This document shows, in pieces, positions 1 to 8,847 of a stretch of 64,000 bases of DNA. Each line of letters starts with the position of its first letter. The stretch's first letter is position 1. A program made the translations under genes and the position numbers. This DNA comes from Methanoplanus endosymbiosus (GTDB lineage Archaea > Halobacteriota > Methanomicrobia > Methanomicrobiales > Methanomicrobiaceae): assembly GCF_024662215.1 (NCBI RefSeq), contig NZ_CP096115.1, positions 2,492,935 through 2,556,934 of the forward strand. The letters run 5' to 3'. The notes below the pieces were generated by a model that worked only from the letters and a program-made list of their open reading frames with translations, had not been told where the DNA came from and did no database searches.

Positions 1-1288
1 CCTCAATCTTTCCGGTAACTGCCTCATATATCAGTGATTTTTTATACTCCTCAAGTTTCTCAATAAGTTTCTCCTTCCCGGACACTGTTTTATCAATCAC
101 ACTGCATTTTTTGTCAAGATATGCAGCGATTTCGGTTTGTTCTTTTATAGGAATAGCTAAAACAGGAGTTGTGGATAATTTTTCTTTTGTATAATGAGCA
201 ATGGTTGCCTTATTGCAGATTAAATCTAAGTATCCTGAATTTTTAACAGCACACATCCAATAATAAAATAATTTATTGCTTGCACTTTTATCCTTTGCAG
301 TTACTTTATGAACAGCATTCTGAATATAACAAGGACTTGCTTCTCCAAGATATTCTGATGAGACACCAATATCCCCACCTTCAGTAACGACAATATCCCC
401 TTTTGTTAATAGATAACGAGATTTTTCAGTCTCAGAAAACCACATTCGCTTTACTTCATCAATCCGTATTCCGTCCCATTTTAAGTTGGCTGCACACAGA
501 TAATTTTCCAAAGAATCAAATTCATCTGAAGGATTATTGCTAAGCATCTTCCCCAAAATTACATTGTAGAGCATTGAAACTTTTGTTACATCCCACTTTT
601 CCGGAATCTCACCAATCCATTCAACCCCGGAATCCTTCATCGGCACATCAGGATTAAGGCCCTTTGTCACAGCCTCAGTTATCACTGCCTGCCGGTATTC
701 CTTCAGCTTATCAATTGATGCCCGCTGATTTTTTATTGCAGAGTCAATCGCGGCACATTTTTTGTCAAGGAATGAGGCGATGCGGGTTTGTTCATTTAAG
801 GAGGGCAATAATATGGGTAAAAACCGAATTGTATTAGCACTGATATTTGGTTGACCTGCTCCATATGCTAAAGTCAATATATATGGTCGCATTCCAAACA
901 AAGAATAATATAAGTATAAAGGAATTAGCTCAGTGCCACATGTCATTACACAACATGCTTGGTTGGTGGTTGTAGGTGAGGTAATAATTCCCAATTTACC
1001 AATTGTTGCACCATACATTGCAATAACAACTGAGTTTTCAGGATATATTTTTAAGGCGGAATAATCTTTTACAGCAAGTTCAGATACTGTTTTTTTAATT
1101 TGAGAAATCTGTCCATCATTCAGATCACCAGTGTTTAACCAAGAAATATCCCCTTTATAGTAATCGACTTTGTTCTTAGGGGTGGTTCCACTTCCTATAC
1201 TTGTGAGTAAATGGCTTAATTTTCTTAAATTCCAATATTCCGGAATCTCACCAATCCACTCAACACCGGAATCCTTCATTGATCTCAT
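1..1288 (-). CDS. hsdS: Type I restriction-modification specificity subunit HsdS (partial, C-terminus off the left edge)
   Basis: HsdS chooses the DNA target for a type I restriction-modification complex. About 429 codons are visible. Two target-recognition halves each begin with the HsdS motif EWIGEIPE (near residues 10 and 225). Each ends in a long helical spacer: the first has LNEQTRIASFLDKKCAAID then KLKEYRQAVITEAVTKG, and the second reaches KLIEKLEEYKKSLIYEAVTG at the window edge, so only a few residues are missing. I chose the ATG at 1288 because it overlaps the stop of the upstream gene as ATGA; an in-frame ATG at 1279 is the alternative. It is the third gene of the hsdM > nuclease > hsdS operon. 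HsdR is not in the window and may lie to the left. Confidence 0.93.
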   Translation of the reverse strand, partial: MRSMKDSGVEWIGEIPEYWNLRKLSHLLTSIGSGTTPKNKVDYYKGDISWLNTGDLNDGQISQIKKTVSELAVKDYSALKIYPENSVVIAMYGATIGKLGIITSPTTTNQACCVMTCGTELIPLYLYYSLFGMRPYILTLAYGAGQPNISANTIRFLPILLPSLNEQTRIASFLDKKCAAIDSAIKNQRASIDKLKEYRQAVITEAVTKGLNPDVPMKDSGVEWIGEIPEKWDVTKVSMLYNVILGKMLSNNPSDEFDSLENYLCAANLKWDGIRIDEVKRMWFSETEKSRYLLTKGDIVVTEGGDIGVSSEYLGEASPCYIQNAVHKVTAKDKSASNKLFYYWMCAVKNSGYLDLICNKATIAHYTKEKLSTTPVLAIPIKEQTEIAAYLDKKCSVIDKTVSGKEKLIEKLEEYKKSLIYEAVTGKIE

Positions 1289-2355
1289 ACTTCATCACCG
1301 TTGTCTTCCGGATCGTCATCGTTTATTTTCCGGAAGCCATCGAGGTTCAGTTCACGCTTAAATTCTTCTTCTGTCGGGATATACTGCATGTATTTAGATG
1401 CAAAAATCTGTGAATTGTCCTCAGGCAGGGTGTATTTTACAACAGCATCGCTTTTGTCAGCGCAGAGAACAATTCCAACCGGAGGATTATCGCCTTCGTT
1501 TTTCATCTCACGGGTATAGTAGTTCACATACATCTGCATCTGACCTAAATCCTGATGAGTAAGATCACCGAGCTTCAGGTCAATCAGAACAAAGCATTTT
1601 AGAATATAATTGTAAAAAACAAGATCAATATAGAAGTTGCGACCGTCAAAGGAAATTCTCTTCTGCCTTGAAACAAATGAAAATCCTCGTCCAAGTTCAA
1701 GCAGGAAATTTTGCAGGTTTGTAATAAGTGCCTCTTCCAAATCCCTCTCGTAGAATTTCGGGTTCGCTTCAAGGTTTAAAAATTCCAGAACATAAGGGTC
1801 TTTTATTATCTGCTCATATTCCGGTTTTGGCTCAGTAGATTCAACTTCTTTTACGAGACCCTCCTTATCCTGGCTTGCAAGAAGCCGCTCATAGAAAAAT
1901 GTTGTAATCTGCCGTTCAAGCTGTCTTGAACTCCAGTTTGATTTTACACATTCGTCCATATAGAAATTACGTGCATTTGTGTCTGAAATCCGCATTAAAT
2001 GTCTGTAATGCGTCCAACTCAATTCGAGACGCAGTGCGTCTCGAATTGGAAACACTATATAAAACTGTCGCATCTTCCTGAGATTTGTAATGTCAAAACC
2101 GCGTCCAAACTCTTCTGTAAGCTTTTCAGACAGGAATTTCAGAAGATTTTTGCCGTATTCTGCACGAAAATTCTCACCACACGCCAGGCTTATCTGCTCG
2201 CCAATTTCCCAGTATGCCTGAACCATTGCAGAATTTACAGCAGTATAGACCTGTTTCTGTGCTGTAATAACACTCCTGCGGACATTCTGGTAAATGTCAT
2301 CTGATTGGAGGGAGCAATAATCAGAATCAGAATTTAAATTATCTTCAGATGTCAT
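1285..2355 (-). CDS. YhcG-like PD-(D/E)xK nuclease (DUF1016) inside the type I R-M operon
   Basis: Protein of 356 aa with the two-part architecture of the YhcG/DUF1016 family: an N-terminal helical DUF1016_N-like region (VQAYWEIGEQI near residue 45) and a C-terminal PD-(D/E)xK nuclease fold. The catalytic core is visible as FYIDLVFYN, then FVLIDLKLG and a downstream GQMQMYVNYY segment, giving a D...DLK...Q pattern. Family members often sit beside restriction-modification genes; their role there is not settled. The gene is wedged between hsdM and hsdS with 4-nt ATGA overlaps on both sides, so all three are probably translated together. It is related to the gene at 4425-5597. Confidence 0.88.
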   Translation of the reverse strand: MTSEDNLNSDSDYCSLQSDDIYQNVRRSVITAQKQVYTAVNSAMVQAYWEIGEQISLACGENFRAEYGKNLLKFLSEKLTEEFGRGFDITNLRKMRQFYIVFPIRDALRLELSWTHYRHLMRISDTNARNFYMDECVKSNWSSRQLERQITTFFYERLLASQDKEGLVKEVESTEPKPEYEQIIKDPYVLEFLNLEANPKFYERDLEEALITNLQNFLLELGRGFSFVSRQKRISFDGRNFYIDLVFYNYILKCFVLIDLKLGDLTHQDLGQMQMYVNYYTREMKNEGDNPPVGIVLCADKSDAVVKYTLPEDNSQIFASKYMQYIPTEEEFKRELNLDGFRKINDDDPEDNGDEV

Positions 2356-4073
2356 TTCCGGAAAATCTCCGTGAGGCTGCCTTCGAGTTCCTGTTCAAGT
2401 GTCAGGATTTCGTCCATGATCTCAGTGCTTGGTCTTGGTGGTGTGTACTTGTAGAAATAGCGGGTGAAGGAGATCTCGTAACCGACCTTTGTCTTCTTAT
2501 CATCAATCCATGCGTCCGGTGCGAAAGGGAGAACTTCACGTCTGAAGTATTCATTTATCTCTTCACTCAGGGGTATGTTCTCTGTATCACGCTTTGCTGA
2601 GTCGGGTTTCGGTTTTCCTTTTGAGAGGATAGGTTTATTGTTTTCGTCCAGGAGAGGGCGTTCAACCGTTATTTTGTGGTAGCCGAAATCCTCATTATTG
2701 AATATTTTGCTTACGTCATTCTCCTTAAATTCCCCGTAAATCCGGGTGATTTCAGCAATTGCTTCCGGGGAGATGTCGTTTCTCTTATTGCCAAGCGATT
2801 TCCTGCGTTTGACAAACATCTGGTTTGCATTTATTAACTGAACTTTGCCTTTCCTCATAGCCGGTTTCTTGTTGGATAACACCCAGATGTACGTTGCAAT
2901 TCCGGTATTGTAGAAGATGTCATTCGGAAGAGCGATTATAGCATCTAAAAGATCATGCTCTAAGATATATCTCCTGATCTCAGACGGCCCTGAACCCGCA
3001 TCTCCGGTAAAGAGCGGTGATCCGTTGTGAATAATTGCCACCCTTGAACCCGAATCCTTCATCTTCGAGATTGCCGTCAGCAAAAAGAGCATCTGGCTGT
3101 CGCCGATTGCAGGCGTTCCCGGACCAAACCGTCCGGCATAACCCAGTTTTGCCTCTTTATCAATCGCACTCTTCTCATTCTTCCACTCCCTGCCAAAAGG
3201 CGGATTTGAGAGGATATAATCAAACTGCATATCAGCACACTGATCGTCAGAGAGCGTGTTTCCGTTCTTAATCTGATCCGCACTTCCGCCCTTAATCAGA
3301 ATATCAGCCTTACAGATTGCAAACGTCTGATCATTAAGCTCCTGACCAAACCCGATTATGTCAGCCCCGGAATTCATCCTGTGCAGATATTCGGAGGCGA
3401 CCGAAAGCATACCGCCGGTACCGCATGCCGGATCATACAGCGTCTTTGTGATGTTCTTTCCGGACAGGACATCACTGTCATCAATAAACAGAATGTTTAC
3501 CATCAGCTCAATGACTTCACGCGGGGTGTAATGCTGTCCTGCATCCTCATTATGAGCCTCAGAAAAACGCCTGATAATCTCCTCAAAGATGTATCCCATC
3601 TCCAGATTGGAGATCTTTGACGGGTGAAGGTTGCCTTTCGGAGTTGTGTATTCCTTTAAGACATTGTACAGAATGCCTTTCTTCGCCATCGTTGTGATGT
3701 GGCCGTCAAATTTAAATTTCTCAATAATCTCCTGAACATTCGGAGAAAAACCATTGAGATAATTTTTAAAGTTCGCCTCTATGTTATCCGGATCATCGAG
3801 GAGTTTCTGAAATGTAAATCTGCTTGTATTGTAAAAGGAGTAACCGGATGCTTTCTTAAGGAAAATATCCTTCATCGCAACCGCTTTCATATCCTCATTT
3901 TTTGCAAGAACGGCATCCTTCGTGTCCGCAAGTACGCAGTCAAAGCGCCTGATGACTGTTAAGGGAAGAATAACCTCTCCGTATTCGTGTGGTTTGTATG
4001 CCCCGGTCAGTTTGTCCGCAATTGACCAGATAAGATTGGCTTTGTCACTGATATTTGAACTTAGATTTCCCAT
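2352..4073 (-). CDS. hsdM: Type I restriction-modification DNA methyltransferase subunit HsdM
   Basis: HsdM methylates N6 of adenine at the target chosen by HsdS. The 573-residue protein has the N-terminal helical HsdM_N region (IWSIADKLTGAYKPHEYG near 15-32), the SAM-binding motif I DPACGTGGM near 214-222, and the catalytic NPPF motif near 290-293 (ILSNPPFG). The length suits the family. It is the first gene of the operon; its stop overlaps the start of the YhcG-like nuclease as ATGA. The promoter must lie in 4074-4424, which is shared with the divergent second nuclease gene. Confidence 0.95.
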   Translation of the reverse strand: MGNLSSNISDKANLIWSIADKLTGAYKPHEYGEVILPLTVIRRFDCVLADTKDAVLAKNEDMKAVAMKDIFLKKASGYSFYNTSRFTFQKLLDDPDNIEANFKNYLNGFSPNVQEIIEKFKFDGHITTMAKKGILYNVLKEYTTPKGNLHPSKISNLEMGYIFEEIIRRFSEAHNEDAGQHYTPREVIELMVNILFIDDSDVLSGKNITKTLYDPACGTGGMLSVASEYLHRMNSGADIIGFGQELNDQTFAICKADILIKGGSADQIKNGNTLSDDQCADMQFDYILSNPPFGREWKNEKSAIDKEAKLGYAGRFGPGTPAIGDSQMLFLLTAISKMKDSGSRVAIIHNGSPLFTGDAGSGPSEIRRYILEHDLLDAIIALPNDIFYNTGIATYIWVLSNKKPAMRKGKVQLINANQMFVKRRKSLGNKRNDISPEAIAEITRIYGEFKENDVSKIFNNEDFGYHKITVERPLLDENNKPILSKGKPKPDSAKRDTENIPLSEEINEYFRREVLPFAPDAWIDDKKTKVGYEISFTRYFYKYTPPRPSTEIMDEILTLEQELEGSLTEIFRK

Positions 4074-4424
4074 ATTGACCCATTTACCGCTATTATTTTC
4101 TTATTTAATATATGATTTGACGATTAATAAATGGTCTCTGAATTATAGTGCACCACCTGACTTTTTGGAATAATCTATAAATATTCTGATATTTTCCGGT
4201 GAGTTTATCCTTCTCTAACATCAATTAAGAATTATTACTGAATATCTGTCATGGGAGACTGAATACTATTAAAGGGAAAAATATCACTGACATAAGGTCT
4301 GAACAGAAAATGTGGTGTGCAGCATGAGTTTTTTGTGGGAATATGGATCTATCGGAGTATAGGCATGTCATTTTGGGTTCTGGGATTTCTGAAAGATATG
4401 GCATATTGTTTTGAGGTATAGAGA
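4074..4424. other. Intergenic region between hsdM and a divergent nuclease gene
   Basis: About 350 nt with no convincing gene. A 70-codon minus-strand frame inside it has no family features and was not called. The region should contain the promoters for the divergent hsdM operon and the 4425 gene; an AT-rich stretch around 4090-4135 (tattttcttatttaatatat) is the best candidate for the hsdM promoter. A GAGGT motif at about 4412 serves as ribosome-binding site for the gene at 4425. Confidence 0.5.
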
Positions 4425-5597
4425 ATGGGGGATTTTTCATTTGAGGCTCTTGTAGGTTCAATTCGTGAACTGGACTTGCGGTTTGTTTCGTCTGCTGTTA
4501 AGGCAGTGAATGTGAATCTTACTTTTCGGAACTGGTGTATCGGTGCATATATTTCTGAATTTGAGCTTCATGGCTCAAATCGTGCCGGTTACGGGGATAA
4601 ACTGCTTTTTAATCTCTCTAAAGAGTTAAAATCTACAGGTCTGAATAATTGCGGCAAGAGGGAGCTTTCAAGATATATCCGGTTTTATATTCGTTATCCT
4701 GATGTTGGCTTACTTCTTCCTGAGGCTGTCAGGATTCAGTATCTGTCAATATGCTCACCGGCAGATGGTGGTCAAAATCATTTTATAGGAGGAATTGAGG
4801 GTACACTGTCCCCCCAATTCAGAACACCACCTGAAAAACTAATTTCCTCCTTATCATTTTCACATATTTCTGAGATTATGGAGATTGAAGATCCATTAAA
4901 ACGCCTCTTTTATGAAGTTGAATGTATCAGAGGGTGTTGGTCGGTTCGTGAGTTGAAACGGCAGATTGGGTCATTGTATTATGAGCGGTCCGGTCTATCA
5001 GAGAACAAAGAGGCATTAAGCCGTCTGGCAAACGAGGGGGCAGAGATTTCATCTCCTTTAATGCTTATTCGTGATCCGTATGTGTTTGAGTTTTTAGGTT
5101 TAAAACCGGTCGAGGTGATGGACGAGTCAGAGTTTGAGTCTGCCCTTCTTGAAAAGCTGGAACATTTTTTGCTTGAACTTGGACGTGGCTTTTGCTTTGA
5201 AGCCCGTCAGAAGCGTATTCTGATTGGAAATGAGTATTATTTTGTTGACCTTCTTTTTTATCACCGGATTTTAAAGTGCCATATACTTGTTGAGCTTAAA
5301 ACAGAGAAGATGAGCCATGAGGCAGTCGGGCAGTTGAATACATATCTTAACTGGTTTAAGGCAAATGAGATGACTGAAGGGGACAATCCCCCGGTTGGAA
5401 TTCTGCTCTGCACTGAGAAGAATGACGAGCTTGTCCGTTACGCAACGGCAGGTATAGCCAACGACCTTTTTGTATCCAAATATGAAGTGGTTCTTCCTTC
5501 AACCCTCGAACTTGAGAAATTTGTAGCGGATGAGATCGGAGCGCTGAGGAAGAAAGAGATGGGATGTCAAAGTGTGAGTAAAGATAATAGTAATTGA
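4425..5597 (+). CDS. Second YhcG-like PD-(D/E)xK nuclease (DUF1016)
   Basis: Protein of 390 aa, homologous over its length to the nuclease inside the hsd operon but clearly diverged. The C-terminal nuclease core reads YYFVDLLFY then CHILVELKTEKM and GQLNTYLNWF, giving a D...ELK...Q arrangement. The shared FLLELGRGF and DNPPVGI(V/L)LC segments also mark the family. The start at 4425 follows a GAGGT ribosome-binding motif. It is transcribed alone and away from hsdM, so it may be a separate defence-associated unit or an older duplicate. The last about 15 residues (after RKKEMG) look non-conserved. Confidence 0.85.
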   Translation: MGDFSFEALVGSIRELDLRFVSSAVKAVNVNLTFRNWCIGAYISEFELHGSNRAGYGDKLLFNLSKELKSTGLNNCGKRELSRYIRFYIRYPDVGLLLPEAVRIQYLSICSPADGGQNHFIGGIEGTLSPQFRTPPEKLISSLSFSHISEIMEIEDPLKRLFYEVECIRGCWSVRELKRQIGSLYYERSGLSENKEALSRLANEGAEISSPLMLIRDPYVFEFLGLKPVEVMDESEFESALLEKLEHFLLELGRGFCFEARQKRILIGNEYYFVDLLFYHRILKCHILVELKTEKMSHEAVGQLNTYLNWFKANEMTEGDNPPVGILLCTEKNDELVRYATAGIANDLFVSKYEVVLPSTLELEKFVADEIGALRKKEMGCQSVSKDNSN

Positions 5598-5864
5598 GGG
5601 TGTGATATGTGATATTGGTAGATATTTTGCATTGAAATGGTTCTTCCAGTTTAAATTCAAAAATACAGGCTGTGCATCCAGAGCGGTGTCTAAGAATTTA
5701 GATATTTAATCCCTTGTAAAATAAAGTTATAATCCGGCTTTATTTTTATTCTGGACTGTTATTGTTTCACATCCGGATAATTTCATTTTTCTGTAAAATC
5801 CCGGCCTAAATATAAATAATATCCTCTCCCTCTGTAGATGTAACATCAGATGGAGGTAATATTT
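5598..5864. other. Intergenic region upstream of a surface protein gene
   Basis: No gene seen. The stretch is AT-rich after 5695 and contains likely TATA-type sequence near 5810 (taaatataaataatat), about 50 nt before the TTG start of the next gene. Confidence 0.4.
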
Positions 5865-6911
5865 TTGAAAGATAAAACTGCTCCGGAGAATAAGCCCTCC
5901 GGATTAACATCAGCTATACAGGGTTCTTACGGCTTAAATCCCAATGACTTTAATCCTGATTACTCGATTCTCAGTAATTCTGATTCCGGTAATTTTAATC
6001 CCCGGAATTTTAGCGGAAAAAATCCGGAAGCTGCCATAACCGCCACTGCCACACTCGTTTTTCCTGCCGGAATTATGGCTGCTGTTGTGGCTGTTGCTAT
6101 GGTCATCGCTTTATCTGCCGGCGTGGCATCTGCCTACCCTGCACAATATATCGAATCCGGCACAGCATGGGGCTATACGCCCGGTGACATCTCCGGACTG
6201 AAAGATGAATACCCGGCAGATTTTCAGTTTTACCATATCTCATGGATAAAGATAGTCCCGGAATCAGACACTGACGAATGGGACGTTACATCGGATTACA
6301 TCTGCATTCTCAAAACCCCTTACGGCAAGGAGATCTACATCCGGCCCGGCAGGGATGTTTTTTATACACCCGGAGATGACGAAGGCGGACTCTTCGATGA
6401 CAGCGGCATGGGGTATTACTCAGTAAATATCAGCAGCCTTATAGCCGGTGCAAAAGCCGATATGATCCCGTGGAGAGGAACATGGACTGTGGATTATTTC
6501 TTCAATCAGGAAGACTCAAAAAATGCTCCGGATTATGCCTTTGTAACCAATACCACCTTTACAGTCTATGATGATTATACCCCGACAGCAACGCCGACAC
6601 CTGAGAACATAGTCCGGGAAACGGCTGCCGCAACCCCTGAAGGGTTTGTTCCGGCAGACTCCTACACACCGGAAGCCTCCGTTGCTGACTCAGAAGCAGG
6701 TAATTCCGGGAGCGGCATAGAAGCGACAGCCACAGTGTCTGCCGGATATACTGAAATGCCGGACTCTGCTGCCGGTTCAAACACCACCGGCAGTGCTGAG
6801 AATGATAACGGTATTTATATCTGGGTAATTGCGGCAGTTGTACTCATTATTGCAGTGGTGGTTATTATCAGAATTAAATCGGGCAGAAACAGGGATGACT
6901 ATTATTTATAG
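5865..6911 (+). CDS. Membrane-anchored surface protein, DUF3821-like
   Basis: The ATG at 5850 overlaps a strong GGAGGT ribosome-binding site (5852-5857), so I place the start at the TTG at 5865, 7 nt downstream; the protein is then 348 aa. About 55 polar residues come before a hydrophobic signal-like segment (AAVVAVAMVIALSAGVASA) that probably ends in a cleavage site before YPAQY. The extracellular part (YIESGTAWGYTPGDISGL, YICILKTPYGKEIYIRPGRD) resembles the methanogen surface family DUF3821. A Thr/Pro/Ala-rich stalk and a C-terminal membrane helix (YIWVIAAVVLIIAVVVII) follow, then a short basic tail. The function is unknown. The long polar N-terminus before the signal is odd. Confidence 0.75.
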   Translation: MKDKTAPENKPSGLTSAIQGSYGLNPNDFNPDYSILSNSDSGNFNPRNFSGKNPEAAITATATLVFPAGIMAAVVAVAMVIALSAGVASAYPAQYIESGTAWGYTPGDISGLKDEYPADFQFYHISWIKIVPESDTDEWDVTSDYICILKTPYGKEIYIRPGRDVFYTPGDDEGGLFDDSGMGYYSVNISSLIAGAKADMIPWRGTWTVDYFFNQEDSKNAPDYAFVTNTTFTVYDDYTPTATPTPENIVRETAAATPEGFVPADSYTPEASVADSEAGNSGSGIEATATVSAGYTEMPDSAAGSNTTGSAENDNGIYIWVIAAVVLIIAVVVIIRIKSGRNRDDYYL

Positions 6912-6974
6912 CCGGAATTCTGATATGATAAAAGCCGGCGATAGTATTATGGTGTCATCGGGACATTCTGGATT

Positions 6975-7649
6975 ATGAAGGGGGTAATTGTAATTATAGC
7001 ATTTCTGTCACTTCTTCTCTTATCTGTATGTATCAGCGGATGTTCAGATCAGGGCAGTGAAGGTACAGAAACAGTACAGCCAACAGTGGCAAAGACCACA
7101 GAAACTCCTCTGCCAACCGTGATGGCAGAAATTCCGGGTGAAGATAAAGAGGAAATGACACCCTGGACCCCGGATGGTGTCATCACTGAAGGTGAATATA
7201 AAGAAGTCTTCAGATCAGATGACGGTAAATTTGAGTTTTACTGGCGAAATGACGATGAGAAGCTGTACGCCGGAATGTCGGGCAACTCTGAAGGCTGGGT
7301 ATCTGTCGGCTTCAGTCCGACATCTGTAATGAAGGATGCGGATATAATTCTCGGCTACATTGAAGACTCTGTATTAAATATACATGATATGTATTCAATC
7401 GGAATTTACGGCCCGCATCCGGATGACACAGATATGGGTGGTGAATACAGCATTCTCTCATCCGGCGGCATGGAAAAAGACGGCAAAACCACAGTAGAGT
7501 TTTCAAGGTATCTCGATACAGGGGACAGTTATGACTCAAAACTTTCAAAAGGTACTGATGTAAAATTCCTCTGGTCAGTTGCAGAGAGAGACGATCCTGA
7601 GTTTAAACACAACGTGGCAAAGGGGAGCAGCAGTTTCAGGCTCTCCTGA
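6975..7649 (+). CDS. Secreted lipoprotein with a DOMON domain
   Basis: Protein of 224 aa. The N-terminus has a signal with a lipobox (SVCISGC, Cys at about residue 23), a Thr/Pro spacer, then a beta-rich domain beginning ITEGEYKEVF and carrying FEFYWRNDDEKLYAGM and GWVSVGFSP. This is the pattern of DOMON domains, which bind heme or sugars in extracellular redox proteins. The ligand cannot be assigned from sequence. The convergent gene 7737-7958 encodes a small membrane protein with a His pair suited to heme, which hints at a DOMON/cytochrome b561-like pairing (inference). A terminator-like hairpin follows at 7669-7716. Confidence 0.8.
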   Translation: MKGVIVIIAFLSLLLLSVCISGCSDQGSEGTETVQPTVAKTTETPLPTVMAEIPGEDKEEMTPWTPDGVITEGEYKEVFRSDDGKFEFYWRNDDEKLYAGMSGNSEGWVSVGFSPTSVMKDADIILGYIEDSVLNIHDMYSIGIYGPHPDDTDMGGEYSILSSGGMEKDGKTTVEFSRYLDTGDSYDSKLSKGTDVKFLWSVAERDDPEFKHNVAKGSSSFRLS

Positions 7650-7668
7650 ATCACTGATATTTTTTTAA

Positions 7669-7716
7669 ATTTCCGGCTGAGATGCCTCGGTAAGTCCACC
7701 GGAAATCTCTTTTTAC
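7669..7716 (+). terminator. Terminator-like hairpin behind the DOMON gene
   Basis: ATTTCCGG at 7669-7676 pairs with CCGGAAAT at 7699-7706 (8-bp stem) and is followed by CTCTTTTTA. It lies 20 nt after the DOMON stop and between two convergent genes. Confidence 0.6.
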
Positions 7717-7736
7717 CCAAAAAATCCGGCAAAAAA

Positions 7737-7958
7737 TCACAGCATATATACAAAAATACCAAAAATTCCGTGAATTATCCCAAGCGCTACTGTGATCTTT
7801 CCAAAGATGAAATGCCATTTCATTGGGATCTTATGATAGCCTCTTTTATTCAGCATAACCACAGTTCCGGTCATGAAAAGAAAAATCAGTGTTATAAGCC
7901 CTATAAGTACTATCAGGGGCATCCCTGCAATATAGTAATATGCAATCCCGTATAACAA
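7737..7958 (-). CDS. Small two-helix membrane protein with an HX13H pair, possible heme binder
   Basis: Protein of 73 aa. The TTG start at 7958 is supported by a GGAGG ribosome-binding site at 7966-7970. It has two membrane helices: residues about 10-35 (AGMPLIVLIGLITLIFLFM) and about 47-72. The second helix carries His49 and His63 with 13 residues between them, the spacing seen within heme-ligating helices of ferric reductase and cytochrome b proteins. His42 lies just outside. The protein is far shorter than those families, so two or more copies would have to assemble to coordinate heme. The neighbouring convergent gene is a DOMON lipoprotein. The heme role is inference; the gene itself is well supported. 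Confidence 0.65.
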   Translation of the reverse strand: MLYGIAYYYIAGMPLIVLIGLITLIFLFMTGTVVMLNKRGYHKIPMKWHFIFGKITVALGIIHGIFGIFVYML

Positions 7959-8201
7959 CCCACATCCTCCGGTTGATCTGTAATTGCTTCTATAATATAT
8001 AGTTTTTATCCGGTGCAGTCTGTTATTGTCCGCCGGAATTTTTTGCTGAAAAAAAGGAGGGTTGATTTCCTGTTATTTGTTGTCAAAATGCTCTCTATCA
8101 ATTCTTTCTCTTTTATAATGTGCTTGTTTTCTACCGTTCACTTTGGTTCTATTACTAAATGTTAATGTAATTTGCAGACTAATTTTAAGTGGTGAAAAAG
8201 G

Positions 8202-8831
8202 TTGGGCCTTAGAGACTGGATAATACCTCAGGATAAAGTTTTTTTTGATCTCTTTGAAGAACAGGCAGAAGTGATCAAAAAGGCATCTGTTCATTTGTGT
8301 TCAATGATTCAGAATTTCAATGATCCTATGAATGACTGCCATAAGATAAAGGCTTACGAAAATCAGGGTGATGATATCACCCATTCGATATATCTGATAT
8401 TAAATAAAACATTTATAACTCCTATTGAGCCGGAGGAGATCTCAAGACTTGCAAAGGTTCTTGATGATATTTTAGATCATATTGATGACATTGCAAGGCA
8501 GCTTTACACATACAATATCAAAGAAACCGATCATTATATGGTTGAGATGTCAAAGCTTATTCATCTTCAGGCCGAGGAACTTGTTCTTGTAACAGGTGCC
8601 TTAAGAGATCTCAAAAATCCCGATTTCATCTCAGAGAGGTGTATTGAGATAAACCGCCTCGAAAATCTGGCAGATGAGATCCTGGACCGGGCACTTAAGG
8701 AATTATTTCTTAGTGATGATGCAATAAGAATTATCAAGCTCAAGGAAATTTATGAAACTCTTGAGATTGCGACTGATCTCGGTGAAGAAGCGGCGAATGT
8801 AATCGGCGATATAGCAATTAAGCACTCGTAG
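8202..8831 (+). CDS. DUF47 (PhoU-like) phosphate transport regulator
   Basis: The 209-aa all-helical protein belongs to the DUF47/PhoU-like family (COG1392), which typically partners PiT transporters. Recognisable parts are LFEEQAEVIKKA near the N-terminus, the paired acidic helices EPEEISRLAKVLDDILDHIDDIA, and the repeat ENLADEILDRALKELF. The start codon is TTG at 8202, preceded by a GGTGA motif. The downstream PiT gene begins 16 nt after the stop, so the two form an operon. The likely role is control or gating of phosphate uptake at the membrane. Confidence 0.93.
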   Translation: MGLRDWIIPQDKVFFDLFEEQAEVIKKASVHLCSMIQNFNDPMNDCHKIKAYENQGDDITHSIYLILNKTFITPIEPEEISRLAKVLDDILDHIDDIARQLYTYNIKETDHYMVEMSKLIHLQAEELVLVTGALRDLKNPDFISERCIEINRLENLADEILDRALKELFLSDDAIRIIKLKEIYETLEIATDLGEEAANVIGDIAIKHS

Positions 8832-8847
8832 AGGTTGAAGAAGATTC

